Source: JANQIV01 sp050117315 (GTDB taxonomy: Bacteria > Bacteroidota > Ignavibacteria > Ignavibacteriales > Melioribacteraceae). From it: 25,873 bases of DNA. The stretch covers positions 1 through 25,873 of the forward strand of contig JASFMY010000103.1 in NCBI GenBank assembly GCA_050117315.1, written 5' to 3'. Made by a program: the position numbers and the translations under genes. Numbering within the stretch: the stretch's first letter is position 1; each line of letters begins with the position of its first letter. The notes beneath the pieces are model-generated. The model was not told the DNA's origin. It worked only from the letters and a program-made list of their open reading frames with translations, and made no database searches. This document shows positions 1-8,057 of the stretch, piece after piece.

Positions 1-104
1 ACATGTTTTTTCTTCAATTTATTAATTACTTTGCACTTTTTCAGGGTTTTATTCACCTATCTTATTATTTTTTAAGCTCTTATTTGCTTTTCAGCAAGCC
101 CTAA

Positions 105-260
105 TTAAACAATTGTGAAAGAGACGGTTTCAAAAGCGACAGTATTGATGTTTATGAATATGAATTTAAGAAACCCGGTACACGGGTTAGCATCAGCATG
201 TTTCATAATTCAATAAAAAAGAAATATGAAGTTGGAGTAAAAGCCAAAAGAGGCGGTTAA
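105..260 (+). pseudogene. Orphan C-terminal coding tail, unknown protein
   Basis: An open frame of about 51 codons runs from just after an in-frame stop at 102-104 to a TAA at 258-260. It has no plausible start near its beginning; the only in-frame Met is about 30 residues in. Its composition (charged, alternating, Tyr/Lys-rich, ending VKAKRGG) looks like real protein rather than AT-rich noise, and it is followed at once by a strong terminator hairpin, as expected for the end of a gene. I read it as the tail of a gene whose 5' part was lost. I do not recognise the family. The first 100 bases of the window show nothing else I can support. Confidence 0.35.
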
Positions 261-263
261 AAT

Positions 264-286
264 AAGCCCGTGTAAAACACGGGCTT
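264..286. terminator. Hairpin terminator, probably bidirectional
   Basis: A perfect 10-bp inverted repeat (AAGCCCGTGT / ACACGGGCTT) encloses a 3-base loop. It lies 3 bases after the stop of the orphan coding tail and 87 bases beyond the stop of the convergent tetR-type gene. The T-tract is short on the plus side (TTCTAT); the minus side reads into ATTTT, so it could serve both directions. Confidence 0.7.
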
Positions 287-373
287 CTATATAGGAGATT
301 TTCGTTGACTGACTGCCGTTTCAGCCATCGAAAAACCTTTAATGAACTATGATTCATTTATAATTTAAAAAAT

Positions 374-967
374 TTATTGTGCTTTCACAACCCCGTATTT
401 TGTCAAATATTTAACTGTTTGTTTAAAGTTTATAATCGAAATTTCTTCCGGATATTTTCCCCATAAGTGGAGGAGATTTCTTATTGCACCAAATACATAA
501 TGCCTGAATATATGTATATCAATATCTTTCACAAATGCATTTTTTTCAATTCCTTCTTTCATTATTATTTCGGCAACATCAAGAATTTTATTATAGTATT
601 TGGTAGAGATATCCTTTCCGTTCGTTAATAAGTTGTTTTGTTCATTTACGTAAAGAATTGCAAGATTTGGGTTTTCCGTAAATATGTTTATAATAGAGTC
701 GATCATACCGTCGACTTTCATAGATGGTTGTAATAAGGTGTTATCGGCAATCTTTTTTGATTCAAGGTACAACCTTTGCCAAAGTTTTTCAAAAATTTTA
801 TTTATAATATCATCCTTATTTTTGAAGTATAAATAAATACTCCCTACCGCTACATTTGCCTGCTCGGCTATTTGCGATATTCTTGTTTTGTGGAAACCTT
901 GTTCTGCAAATAAAGTTATTGCAGCGTTCAAGATATCTGTTTCTTTATCGCCTTCTCTTACACGCAT
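374..967 (-). CDS. TetR/AcrR-family transcriptional regulator
   Basis: This is a DNA-binding repressor of the TetR family, about 198 residues from the ATG at 965-967, which is the usual family length. A GTG at 998-1000 would add 11 residues without a better ribosome site, so I prefer the ATG. The N-terminus has the typical TetR helix-turn-helix (roughly residues 10-56): ILNAAITLFAEQGF, then TRISQIAEQANVAVGSIYLYF, with the conserved Y-x-Y-F-K-x-K-D end. The C-terminal ligand/dimer domain is divergent, as usual, so the inducer cannot be read. No divergent pump or enzyme gene lies next to it, so its target is unknown; autoregulation is likely from family habit. It ends in the shared terminator region near 264-286. 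Confidence 0.9.
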   Translation of the reverse strand: MRVREGDKETDILNAAITLFAEQGFHKTRISQIAEQANVAVGSIYLYFKNKDDIINKIFEKLWQRLYLESKKIADNTLLQPSMKVDGMIDSIINIFTENPNLAILYVNEQNNLLTNGKDISTKYYNKILDVAEIIMKEGIEKNAFVKDIDIHIFRHYVFGAIRNLLHLWGKYPEEISIINFKQTVKYLTKYGVVKAQ

Positions 968-1123
968 TTTTATTTGTGAATTATAATTAATAAAAAGCAC
1001 ATAAAGATAATAAATTTATGGCTGAATTCTTAAACTATGAACATAATTCCGGGAATTAAAAAGTAGTTGGATTGAATAGCGGGTTTTCTTTTTAGTGGAA
1101 TTACTTTACACCTGTTACGCAAA

Positions 1124-1651
1124 TTACCGGTATAGGTTTATTATCTCATCTACTTTTGCCTTAGTCTCTTGAAACGATTTAACCATTTTGGGCTGCAGGT
1201 ATATTGAAAGTCTTCCCCCCTTTTTTAAGACTCTCTTCAATTCGTTCATATGGTTTTTAGGGTTACTCCAAAAAGTATTTACATTAATGCAAAATGCTTT
1301 AGTGAAAAAATTATCTTCATATTTTATTGCATCGGATGATCCCACACCCAATTTGACTTTGCCTTCTTTAATCTTTTGAGAATTTTTTCTGTTTGCATAT
1401 TTTACCATTTCGTCTGAATGGTCGATCCCGGCGATAAATCCCGAATCAATTTGCTTTGTCAATAACTCGATTGATAAACCCGGGCCGAAACCCACCTCTA
1501 AAATTCTATCGTCGGGCTTAGCGTTTAACTTAGTCACCGCCCACTTTGTTCGTTCTTCATTTTTATTTTCCAATATTCTTCCAACCACTCTACCTACAAA
1601 TCCGCGTGGTTTTCCAAATTGAGAAATAATATATTTTTTAATTCTGTTCAT
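1124..1651 (-). CDS. Class I SAM-dependent methyltransferase, C-terminus disrupted
   Basis: This Rossmann-fold methyltransferase starts at the ATG at 1649-1651, overlapping the end of the upstream membrane-protein gene by 14 bases. Motif I is EVGFGPG (residues 52-58), followed by the acidic SAM-ribose residue in GIDHS (D78) and a motif like VLKKGGRLSIYLQP (141-154), which is typical of the UbiE/COQ5-like small methyltransferases. As it stands the protein is 175 residues and stops inside the last helix. Just downstream, in another frame (1101-1142), the sequence reads KPIPVICVTGVK followed by a stop. This matches the final beta strand such proteins normally end with. A deletion of some 15-20 codons plus a frameshift therefore seems to have removed the region between. 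The substrate is unknown. Confidence 0.82.
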   Translation of the reverse strand: MNRIKKYIISQFGKPRGFVGRVVGRILENKNEERTKWAVTKLNAKPDDRILEVGFGPGLSIELLTKQIDSGFIAGIDHSDEMVKYANRKNSQKIKEGKVKLGVGSSDAIKYEDNFFTKAFCINVNTFWSNPKNHMNELKRVLKKGGRLSIYLQPKMVKSFQETKAKVDEIINLYR

Positions 1652-2060
1652 CCTCTGTACTTTTTCTTTTTGCAAACTCTTCAAAAGATTGTTTCCCTTC
1701 TTCTTCCCAGTATTCGTCGTAATATCTCCACTTCTTACACTCATCAAACGGCGGAGGAAATTTCCTTAAGAAAGGCGGCATTTTCTTTGTAAATTTATGA
1801 TCAAATTTATCCTTCCTGCTATCTTCATGACCTCCAAGTGTGCCGAACAGCAGTCTTGTTAATAGTGCTAAGCCTACTGCCTGCCAGTAGTTGATAGTCG
1901 GTAATTTAAAGATTTCCGGCATTAACCAGTTCCACAAGTGCATAACAAAGTAACCGAAAATCAAAGCAAATATGGCTGCTAATGCCAAGCCGCCTATTAC
2001 ATATATAATTATTCTGACAAATTTAGGCGCCGGCTTGTTGTTGTAATTATAACGTTCCAT
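1638..2060 (-). CDS. Small membrane protein downstream of ECF sigma factor
   Basis: A 140-residue protein with a hydrophobic segment at about residues 16-40 and a second, weaker one at about 58-75, separated by LPTINYWQAVGLALLTRLLFG. A pattern of this type (aromatic-rich loop, 'YWQA.GL', 'LLFG') recurs in short Bacteroidota proteins encoded directly after ECF sigma genes. The C-terminal half (80-140) is highly charged, His/Lys then Glu rich, and probably cytosolic. It follows the sigma gene by 25 bases and overlaps the methyltransferase start, so the three are likely one operon. A role in controlling the sigma factor (anti-sigma-like) is inferred only from position and membrane topology; it has no zinc-finger anti-sigma motif. 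Confidence 0.7.
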   Translation of the reverse strand: MERYNYNNKPAPKFVRIIIYVIGGLALAAIFALIFGYFVMHLWNWLMPEIFKLPTINYWQAVGLALLTRLLFGTLGGHEDSRKDKFDHKFTKKMPPFLRKFPPPFDECKKWRYYDEYWEEEGKQSFEEFAKRKSTEDEQN

Positions 2061-2085
2061 TGTTATATCCCTCTATTTATATCTA

Positions 2086-2631
2086 TTAAAAATCATAATA
2101 GTCGAAGTTATCCAGTAGTTTTTGTAAATTATTTATTGCCCTGTGTTTTCTTGAAAGCAAGGTTCCGATTGGAACATTCCATTCTTTTGATAATTCTTCA
2201 AATGAACGTTTGTCAAATTCCGTAGCTACTAAAACTTCTTTTTGGTCCGGGTTTAGTTTGTCAATTGCATTATAAAGTATTTTGTAACTTTCCATTTGCT
2301 CAACTTCATATTGATGCGAAACCTCATTCTCTTTGCTGTCAAGGTAATCAAACGTATCATCGTCAATATTTACTTTTTTTCTCGGTTTACGGTAAATATC
2401 AATTATTTTATTTCTAAGTGCTCCGAAGAAATAAGCTGCAACGTTTTCAATTCTGATGTTGATATCTATTTTGTCGTAAATATTCAACGCCACTTCCTGA
2501 ACAATATCTTCCGCATTAATATCCGAAGAATCCTGAAGGTATTTCTTCACATATCCAATAAGCTTGTCGTATTCCTTTTTTATAAAGCTCGATAATGTTT
2601 TTCTATTGTCCACTGCTAATTCCATCGTCAT
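2086..2631 (-). CDS. ECF-type RNA polymerase sigma factor (sigma-70 family)
   Basis: A 181-residue extracytoplasmic-function sigma factor. Region 2 (about residues 15-84) includes the EDIVQEVALNIYDKI segment and the promoter-melting helix AAYFFGALRNKIIDIYRK. Region 4 (about 118-174) has the helix-turn-helix FEELSKEWNVPIGTLLSRKHRAINNL, where the 'GT..SR.hRA...L' pattern is diagnostic. The linker is short, as in group IV sigmas. Start choice is ambiguous between the ATG at 2629-2631 and another at 2623-2625; neither has a clear SD. It heads a minus-strand operon with a small membrane protein and a methyltransferase, and faces away from the terpene-cyclase-like gene across a 97-bp gap that must hold both promoters. 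It may autoregulate. Confidence 0.93.
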   Translation of the reverse strand: MTMELAVDNRKTLSSFIKKEYDKLIGYVKKYLQDSSDINAEDIVQEVALNIYDKIDINIRIENVAAYFFGALRNKIIDIYRKPRKKVNIDDDTFDYLDSKENEVSHQYEVEQMESYKILYNAIDKLNPDQKEVLVATEFDKRSFEELSKEWNVPIGTLLSRKHRAINNLQKLLDNFDYYDF

Positions 2632-2728
2632 TCAAGATGACGGTATTCTTTTTATTTTATTTCAGGGAGTGGTTTTTTTTTAGTTATTTTAATTTTTCAA
2701 AATATCAAATATATACAATATTTATAAG

Positions 2729-3853
2729 ATGAAATCATCAGGGATATTGAAAGACGGATCACCGGAATTACTGCTCCAAAGAATAGCAAAACTTCAATCA
2801 AGTGGTGAAAAGTATTTTGCGGAAGGAATATTTCCTTCATACAGATATCATACATATTTGCCTTATTCATTTCCCGACGACAATATTTTCTTTACGGCTT
2901 CGGTTGTTTTTATTCTTAATTCATATAAGGAATTTTTTAACAAAGAATACCAAAGTTTAATAAAGGATGTTTCCGAAAAAGCAATAAAAAACTATAGGTT
3001 TTACGAAAACAATGAAGGATTGAAATTATACAATTTTTGGAGGACAAAACCCGGTGATAATTTTAGACCGAATGAATGGTTTCTTAAAAATAACCGGAAT
3101 AAAAAATGGGCGCGTAAACTTTTCCGGCTTGCAGAAGATATTGATGATACTGCTTTAATCTATTTAACAAGCCCTTTTGAAAAAAGTGATATACTGCAAT
3201 TGCATGATTGTTTAATTTACAATGCAAATCTTTCCAGGAGAAAGATTAAAAACACCTTAGCGAAGTACCGTGAAATTAGAGCTTACTCCACATGGTTTGG
3301 GTCAATAAAAGCACCCATTGAGTTTGACATTTGCGCAATGTCAAATATGCTTCTGCTGATCTTAAATAGCGGGCTTAAATTCTCCGAGCAAGATTTAGCA
3401 ACTGTAGACTTATTAAAAAATGTCATCGATAATTCCACTTACTTTGGTTACAGCCATGTGTTATCGCCTTTTTATTTGCGTACAGCAACCATTTTGTATC
3501 ATCTCTCACGCCTTATCTCTAAAAGCGGAAATCACTATTCAAAAATCCATAAAGAAAAGCTAATAAAAGATATTAAGTTGTTGTCTGGTAAAACCAATTC
3601 AATATTCGAATTAATTTTGCTGTCAACATCATTAATGAAATTGGATGAAAAACCATTGGACTTTAATGCAGAAAATCTTGCAGAAAAAACGGTAAACGAG
3701 TTCTGGTTTTGTGTCGAAAATATTGCATCTATTGAAAACAAAATTTCATTTAGCTTAGGCAGATACTCCCTTTTTCATATTGGATTTAGATGTAGGGCAC
3801 ATACACTATCCCTCTTATGGGAATATAGGACACTAAAAAAAGTAAAAAAATAG
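2729..3853 (+). CDS. Predicted alpha/alpha-toroid protein with DIDDTA class II terpene-cyclase motif
   Basis: A 374-residue soluble-looking, all-helical protein without a signal peptide. Residues 137-142 read D-I-D-D-T-A, which is exactly the DxDD acid motif (often DIDDTA in plant copalyl diphosphate synthases) that protonates the substrate in class II terpene cyclases. A second acidic pair occurs in FPDDNIFFTA (48-57), and aromatic-rich segments (YNFWRT 101-106, AYSTWFGS 185-192) are spaced as in toroid repeats. Known bacterial class II diterpene cyclases are near 500 residues, so this one is short and may hold little more than one toroid. No prenyl-diphosphate synthase or class I cyclase is nearby. 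A terpene-related or prenyl-binding role is inferred from the motif; enzymatic activity is not established. No SD is visible before the ATG. Confidence 0.5.
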   Translation: MKSSGILKDGSPELLLQRIAKLQSSGEKYFAEGIFPSYRYHTYLPYSFPDDNIFFTASVVFILNSYKEFFNKEYQSLIKDVSEKAIKNYRFYENNEGLKLYNFWRTKPGDNFRPNEWFLKNNRNKKWARKLFRLAEDIDDTALIYLTSPFEKSDILQLHDCLIYNANLSRRKIKNTLAKYREIRAYSTWFGSIKAPIEFDICAMSNMLLLILNSGLKFSEQDLATVDLLKNVIDNSTYFGYSHVLSPFYLRTATILYHLSRLISKSGNHYSKIHKEKLIKDIKLLSGKTNSIFELILLSTSLMKLDEKPLDFNAENLAEKTVNEFWFCVENIASIENKISFSLGRYSLFHIGFRCRAHTLSLLWEYRTLKKVKK

Positions 3854-3957
3854 ATAATCTTCTGAATTTATTATAAGTCTTTCTTATTTTATTGTTTATT
3901 TTATTTTTAATAAAAGCTTTGCAGGGTATAGTAACAAAGAAGACCATTCTGTATTCA

Positions 3958-4929
3958 ATGAGAAGAATTTTAATTTTATTCAAAATTACTATAATGTTAT
4001 TCTTAGGTTCCGTTTCATGTGATGCACCGCATTTAAACCCGCTTGACCCTGAGAATCCCAATGACCCTGTGGGTGTAATAGAAGGAACTGTAAAAACCGT
4101 AAAGCTTCCAAGGTCGCCGATATCAGATGTAGTTGTAACGTGGGAACTGGGCAGCACTGTAGTCGGGACAGATGCAGAGGGTCGTTTTCAAATTAATTCA
4201 CTTGAAAAAGAAAACGGTTGGGTGTCTTTTCAAAAAGAAGGATACAGTGTAGATTCACAGTATGTTGATTGGCAAAATACTTCGAAGATTACTGTAGAAA
4301 GTTTTCTCAATTCAATTCCCAAAATCGATTCACTTATTTTTACGAGTACAACAAGAAATTATTTCCCGGAAGAACAGAAATTCGATTTGACATTCGAAGC
4401 AGGCATAAGTGATGATGAAAATGATATAGACTCAGTATTTATTAAGAATGAAGAGTTGACTTTCATAGATGTTCTTGAATATAATCCGTCGTCAAGGTTT
4501 TATGAATTATTTATACCAAATGATAATCTTGAATTTTCATCAATAGAGCAAATTATCGGGAAAGAATTCGATATAATTGTAAAAGATAATTTGGGGAAAG
4601 AATTTCTAATCGGCAGTTCAAATATCAAAAGAATTATTAAAGATCAGATAACAGTTCAATCCCCAAATGACGGTGAATTGGTTTCTATTCCTTTTTTCTT
4701 GAGGTGGATAAGATTTGAACCCGGGTTTAATTTTTATTACAAAATTGAGGTTTATACGGACGACATATTGCAAACATTAGTACTGGATATAGAAAATATA
4801 TCAATGAGTGAAGTTAATTATGAAATTACTTCCCAACTGTCTTCCGGTGAATATTTTTGGATTATATGGTGCATCGATGAATTTGGCAATATGGGCAGTT
4901 CACGGCCGGCTACTTTTGAGGTAAATTAA
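3958..4929 (+). CDS. Lipoprotein with carboxypeptidase-regulatory-like and Fn3-like domains
   Basis: I chose the ATG at 3958, which gives a short charged n-region, a hydrophobic core and a lipobox-like ...GSVS|C at residue 21, typical of an envelope lipoprotein (about 323 residues). The upstream in-frame extension would bury the signal peptide. After a Pro/Asp-rich linker (NPLDPENPNDP), residues about 40-105 resemble a carboxypeptidase regulatory-like beta sandwich (GVIEGTVKT... SDVVVTW... TDAEGRFQI... VSFQKEGY). The C-terminal about 90 residues (SPNDGELVSIPFFLRW ... GEYFWIIWCIDEFGN) look like an Ig/Fn3-type module. It is the first gene of a tight operon; its TAA is directly followed by the TTG start of the sigma-54 activator. 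A surface sensor or scaffold role for the cluster is inference. Confidence 0.7.
   Translation: MRRILILFKITIMLFLGSVSCDAPHLNPLDPENPNDPVGVIEGTVKTVKLPRSPISDVVVTWELGSTVVGTDAEGRFQINSLEKENGWVSFQKEGYSVDSQYVDWQNTSKITVESFLNSIPKIDSLIFTSTTRNYFPEEQKFDLTFEAGISDDENDIDSVFIKNEELTFIDVLEYNPSSRFYELFIPNDNLEFSSIEQIIGKEFDIIVKDNLGKEFLIGSSNIKRIIKDQITVQSPNDGELVSIPFFLRWIRFEPGFNFYYKIEVYTDDILQTLVLDIENISMSEVNYEITSQLSSGEYFWIIWCIDEFGNMGSSRPATFEVN
4918..4921 (+). promoter_or_regulatory. Ribosome binding site fixing a TTG start
   Basis: GAGG lies 8 bases before the TTG at 4930-4932, within the last codons of the lipoprotein gene. The next in-frame Met is nearly 200 residues later, inside the link to the AAA+ domain, so this SD decides that translation starts at TTG directly after the upstream stop, probably by coupling. 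Confidence 0.7.
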
Positions 4930-6399
4930 TTGGTTGAAAATTTATCAAATATTAAAGGTCTGGATAAAGACCAATTTGAATCACTCTACAGGTTGAGTAA
5001 TATTCTTAACTCTGTGCAGTATGAAGACTCTTTAATTGAAGAGACGCTCGATCTCGTTATAAAAATAACAAATGCCGAAAGAGGCTTGTTTGTAAAATAT
5101 GAAGAAGAGCAATTCTCGATTATCGCTGCACGCAACATTGAAAAACAGAACATAAAAAATATATCGGAATTCTCATCCGGGATTTTGCAAAAAGTTTTGC
5201 GGTCAAAAAAGCCGTTACTTTATCACGATGCGCAAAGCGATCCCAATCTTTCTAATTTTGCAAGTATCCAGTTACAGAATATTAAATCCGTAATAGGGGT
5301 ACCGGTATTCAAAGACGAAAGCATTTGGGGGATTATAATTGTAGACAGCCAAAAGAACAGGAAAGAATTCAATAACCAGAATCTGATATTGCTTTCGTTT
5401 TTTTCGAATTTAATTTCACTTTCACTCGGTAGAATAGAAAGTTTTGAAAATCTGCGCAGAGAAAATATTGCCCTGAAAAATAAACTTGAAACCACGGAAA
5501 AAATTCCTGACATGATCGGCGAAAGCAAAGTAATGAGAGATTTCTCCAAAATGCTGCACCGCGTTGCACAAACCGATACAACAGTTTTAATAATTGGTGA
5601 GAGCGGTACCGGGAAAGACCTTGCTGCAAGCGCTATTCATAAATTGAGCGGAAGAAATCAATCTCCTTTTTTAGCACAGTTTTGTGGTTCAATTTCGGAA
5701 AGTTTACTTGAAAGCGAATTATTCGGCTATAAAAAAGGTGCTTTCACAGGTGCTTCCGCAGATAAAAAAGGTTTGCTGGAGGCTGCAAATAAAGGTACAT
5801 TTTTCCTTGATGAAATTGCAGATATATCTCAAGCCTTACAGGCTAAGCTGCTTCGTGTAATTGAAAATAAAGAAATAATACGGGTAGGTGATACTGCCCC
5901 GAGAAAAATTGACGTGAGAATTATATCTGCAACAAACAAAGATTTGCAAGCCCTTGTTAAAAACGGAAGTTTTAGGGAGGACCTTTTTTACAGGCTTAAT
6001 GTTTTTCCCCTAAGAATTCCGCCTTTGAGGGAAAGGAAAGGAGATATCCCGTTATTGGCAAAATATTTTGCCGAGAAAGTGGCAAATAAAAAGATAATTT
6101 TTCATCCGAAGTCAATCCATAAACTTGAATCATATTACTGGCCGGGCAATGTAAGACAATTGCTCAACGTAATTCAGCGTGCTTTAATTTTTTGCGATAA
6201 AGGAATTATAAAAGAAGAACACATTGTATTGGAGAACGAAAAAGACCTGGGTGATTTTAACGGAACACTGAAAGATTTTGAAATAGTGCTTTTGAAAAAA
6301 AGGTTGGAGAATTTTGACGGTAACAGGTCGGCTGCGGCCGAATCTTTGGGTGTATCACGGCGCTGGGTTCAGTTAAAACTAAAAGAGATTGGTGATTAA
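4930..6399 (+). CDS. GAF-domain sigma-54-dependent transcriptional activator
   Basis: A bacterial enhancer-binding protein of 489 residues. A GAF-type sensor domain occupies about 20-170 (ending VIGVPVFKDESIWGIIIVDS). The AAA+ sigma-54 interaction domain has Walker A GESGTGKD (223-230), the sigma-54 contact loop GAFTGA (270-275), Walker B FFLDE (291-295) and FYRLNVFPLRIPPLRERKGD. A Fis-type helix-turn-helix ends the protein (about 463-488, NRSAAAESLGVSRRWVQLKL). There is no receiver domain, so control is likely by the GAF ligand, a partner protein or phosphorylation by the adjacent kinase. The usual NCGA of the AAA+ domain is FCGS here. The start is TTG with a good SD. The kinase gene follows after 8 bases. 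Confidence 0.95.
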   Translation: MVENLSNIKGLDKDQFESLYRLSNILNSVQYEDSLIEETLDLVIKITNAERGLFVKYEEEQFSIIAARNIEKQNIKNISEFSSGILQKVLRSKKPLLYHDAQSDPNLSNFASIQLQNIKSVIGVPVFKDESIWGIIIVDSQKNRKEFNNQNLILLSFFSNLISLSLGRIESFENLRRENIALKNKLETTEKIPDMIGESKVMRDFSKMLHRVAQTDTTVLIIGESGTGKDLAASAIHKLSGRNQSPFLAQFCGSISESLLESELFGYKKGAFTGASADKKGLLEAANKGTFFLDEIADISQALQAKLLRVIENKEIIRVGDTAPRKIDVRIISATNKDLQALVKNGSFREDLFYRLNVFPLRIPPLRERKGDIPLLAKYFAEKVANKKIIFHPKSIHKLESYYWPGNVRQLLNVIQRALIFCDKGIIKEEHIVLENEKDLGDFNGTLKDFEIVLLKKRLENFDGNRSAAAESLGVSRRWVQLKLKEIGD

Positions 6400-6407
6400 G
6401 AACAAAT

Positions 6408-8003
6408 ATGATTGATGGATCAAACAAAATATTGTTCGATAAGTTTGAAATTGTAGAAGTCTTGAAAAAAGATGATACTGCTGCTGTTTATCTCGCTAAT
6501 CATATTTTTCTTTCAAAAAAAATTATTCTTAAAACTCTTAACACGAAAAAGATGATTAACAAAGTTGCGGAAGACATGTTCAAAAGAGAAGCCCAGATAC
6601 TGGCAAAACTTGATCATCCTAACATTATAAAGGTTTATGATTTCGGGACACACGGTGATTATTTTTACATCTCCTTTGAATATTTCGGGAACAGCAACTT
6701 ACGACACCACATAAACGAAAATAAATTAACAAGAGTCGAAAAAAAGAAACTGCTTGTCCAGCTTTATAAGGGGCTAAGATTTGCCCATGTAAACAAAATA
6801 ATTCATAGGGACATAAAGCCTGAAAATATTTTTCTAAATGAAAACCTTGAATTAAAACTAGGTGATTTCGGACTTGCAAAAGCTTTGGATGAAAACCTGG
6901 AAACAGGCAAGTATGCGATTGTAGGTACGCCTTGTTACATGTCGCCCGAACAGATTGAAGGGGGCAGCTTATCGGAACAAAGCGATATTTTTTCTGCCGG
7001 CGTATTGGTTTATGAGTTTTACTCGGGCAAAAATATTTTTCTCGGCGATAATGTAAACGAAACTATTAACAATGTTATCAACTATGATTTTGAATCCGTT
7101 AAAGATTCCTTTAATGAATTTCCCGATGATATAAAACAAGTTATTGAAAAATCTCTTCAGAAAGAAATTGGCAAGCGTTTTGATTCCGTTAATGAAATTT
7201 TAAAAATAATTGATGACGAGTTTCAAGAAATTAAAACAGCAAAAAAAATAGTATCACCTAAGAATTATCTGACTTATACAGCAGTAGTTGCCGTGATATT
7301 AACGTTAGTTATATTATTCTCTTTGCAAACAAATAATAACAAGGATTTACCGGTAAAGAACAGCGAAAATAAAATTGCTGACTTAACAATTAAAAACGAT
7401 AATAAAACCGGCGGGGAAAAGGATAAAAATACTCAAACTGCAAAAAAAGAAGATGTAGACCATATTGAGAATCAAACTATTAACAAAGAACCGGAAAAAA
7501 ATATCGAAGAAAAATCTCTGGAAATTGTTGATAAACCTGCGGTGCCTCCTGTTTCAAATGAAATAATTGCTTACGGAAGTTTGAATATTCAATGTGTTCC
7601 CTGGGCTGATGTCCTAATTGACAACAAAGTAATTGATACCACTCCCCTTTCGGATGTTATCAGGTTAAAGGTTGGCGAGCACAAATTGAAATTAATCCAC
7701 CCAGATTACCCGGAGATTGAAAAAATAATAGATATCAACGAAAATGAAACTACTAACCTGTTTGTGAATCTAAATAAAACATTTGGTTGGCTAAATTTCA
7801 GAGTTCATCCCTGGGGTGAGATTTTTGTGAATAAAAAATTCATCGGACAGACACCAATGGATGCTGCAGCTCCACTGCTTCCCGGTAATTACAACCTGGA
7901 GATAAGAAATCCGAATTATAAAAGTGAATTAAAAAATATAGATGTTAAGGGCGGGGATACAATATTGGTCATCCATAATTTTGAGAAGAATATTGATGAA
8001 TAA
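6408..8003 (+). CDS. Transmembrane Ser/Thr protein kinase with two PEGA domains
   Basis: A 531-residue Hanks-type kinase. The kinase domain (about 12-272) has the beta-3 lysine K42, alpha-C glutamate E61, HRDIKPEN (133-140), DFG (153-155) and GTPCYMSPEQ (173-182). A single membrane helix spans about 288-306, followed by a low-complexity Lys/Glu/Asn linker (308-385). Two PEGA-like beta domains, about 389-455 and 459-525, each open with a 'L.....PW....V....IG/DTP' pattern and would lie outside the membrane. Oddly, the Gly-rich ATP loop is LKKDDTAAV (19-27): all three glycines are replaced, although the catalytic residues are intact. It sits between the sigma-54 activator and a kelch protein, so it probably relays an envelope signal to that activator (inference). 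Confidence 0.93.
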   Translation: MIDGSNKILFDKFEIVEVLKKDDTAAVYLANHIFLSKKIILKTLNTKKMINKVAEDMFKREAQILAKLDHPNIIKVYDFGTHGDYFYISFEYFGNSNLRHHINENKLTRVEKKKLLVQLYKGLRFAHVNKIIHRDIKPENIFLNENLELKLGDFGLAKALDENLETGKYAIVGTPCYMSPEQIEGGSLSEQSDIFSAGVLVYEFYSGKNIFLGDNVNETINNVINYDFESVKDSFNEFPDDIKQVIEKSLQKEIGKRFDSVNEILKIIDDEFQEIKTAKKIVSPKNYLTYTAVVAVILTLVILFSLQTNNNKDLPVKNSENKIADLTIKNDNKTGGEKDKNTQTAKKEDVDHIENQTINKEPEKNIEEKSLEIVDKPAVPPVSNEIIAYGSLNIQCVPWADVLIDNKVIDTTPLSDVIRLKVGEHKLKLIHPDYPEIEKIIDINENETTNLFVNLNKTFGWLNFRVHPWGEIFVNKKFIGQTPMDAAAPLLPGNYNLEIRNPNYKSELKNIDVKGGDTILVIHNFEKNIDE

Positions 8004-8057
8004 GTGGTACGAAAATTGGTTAACAATTTAGTTGGGTTTATAAAACTCATATAAAAA

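Noticed and set aside
3..104. Hydrophobic 33-codon open frame from the ATG at position 3
   Set aside because: Composition (Phe/Leu/Tyr-rich) is what AT-rich non-coding DNA gives, there is no ribosome site in view, and no domain pattern is visible.
4918..4932. Frameshift fusion of the lipoprotein and sigma-54 activator genes
   Set aside because: The activator frame starts immediately after the lipoprotein stop with its own SD and TTG; the domains are complete on both sides, so these are two genes.
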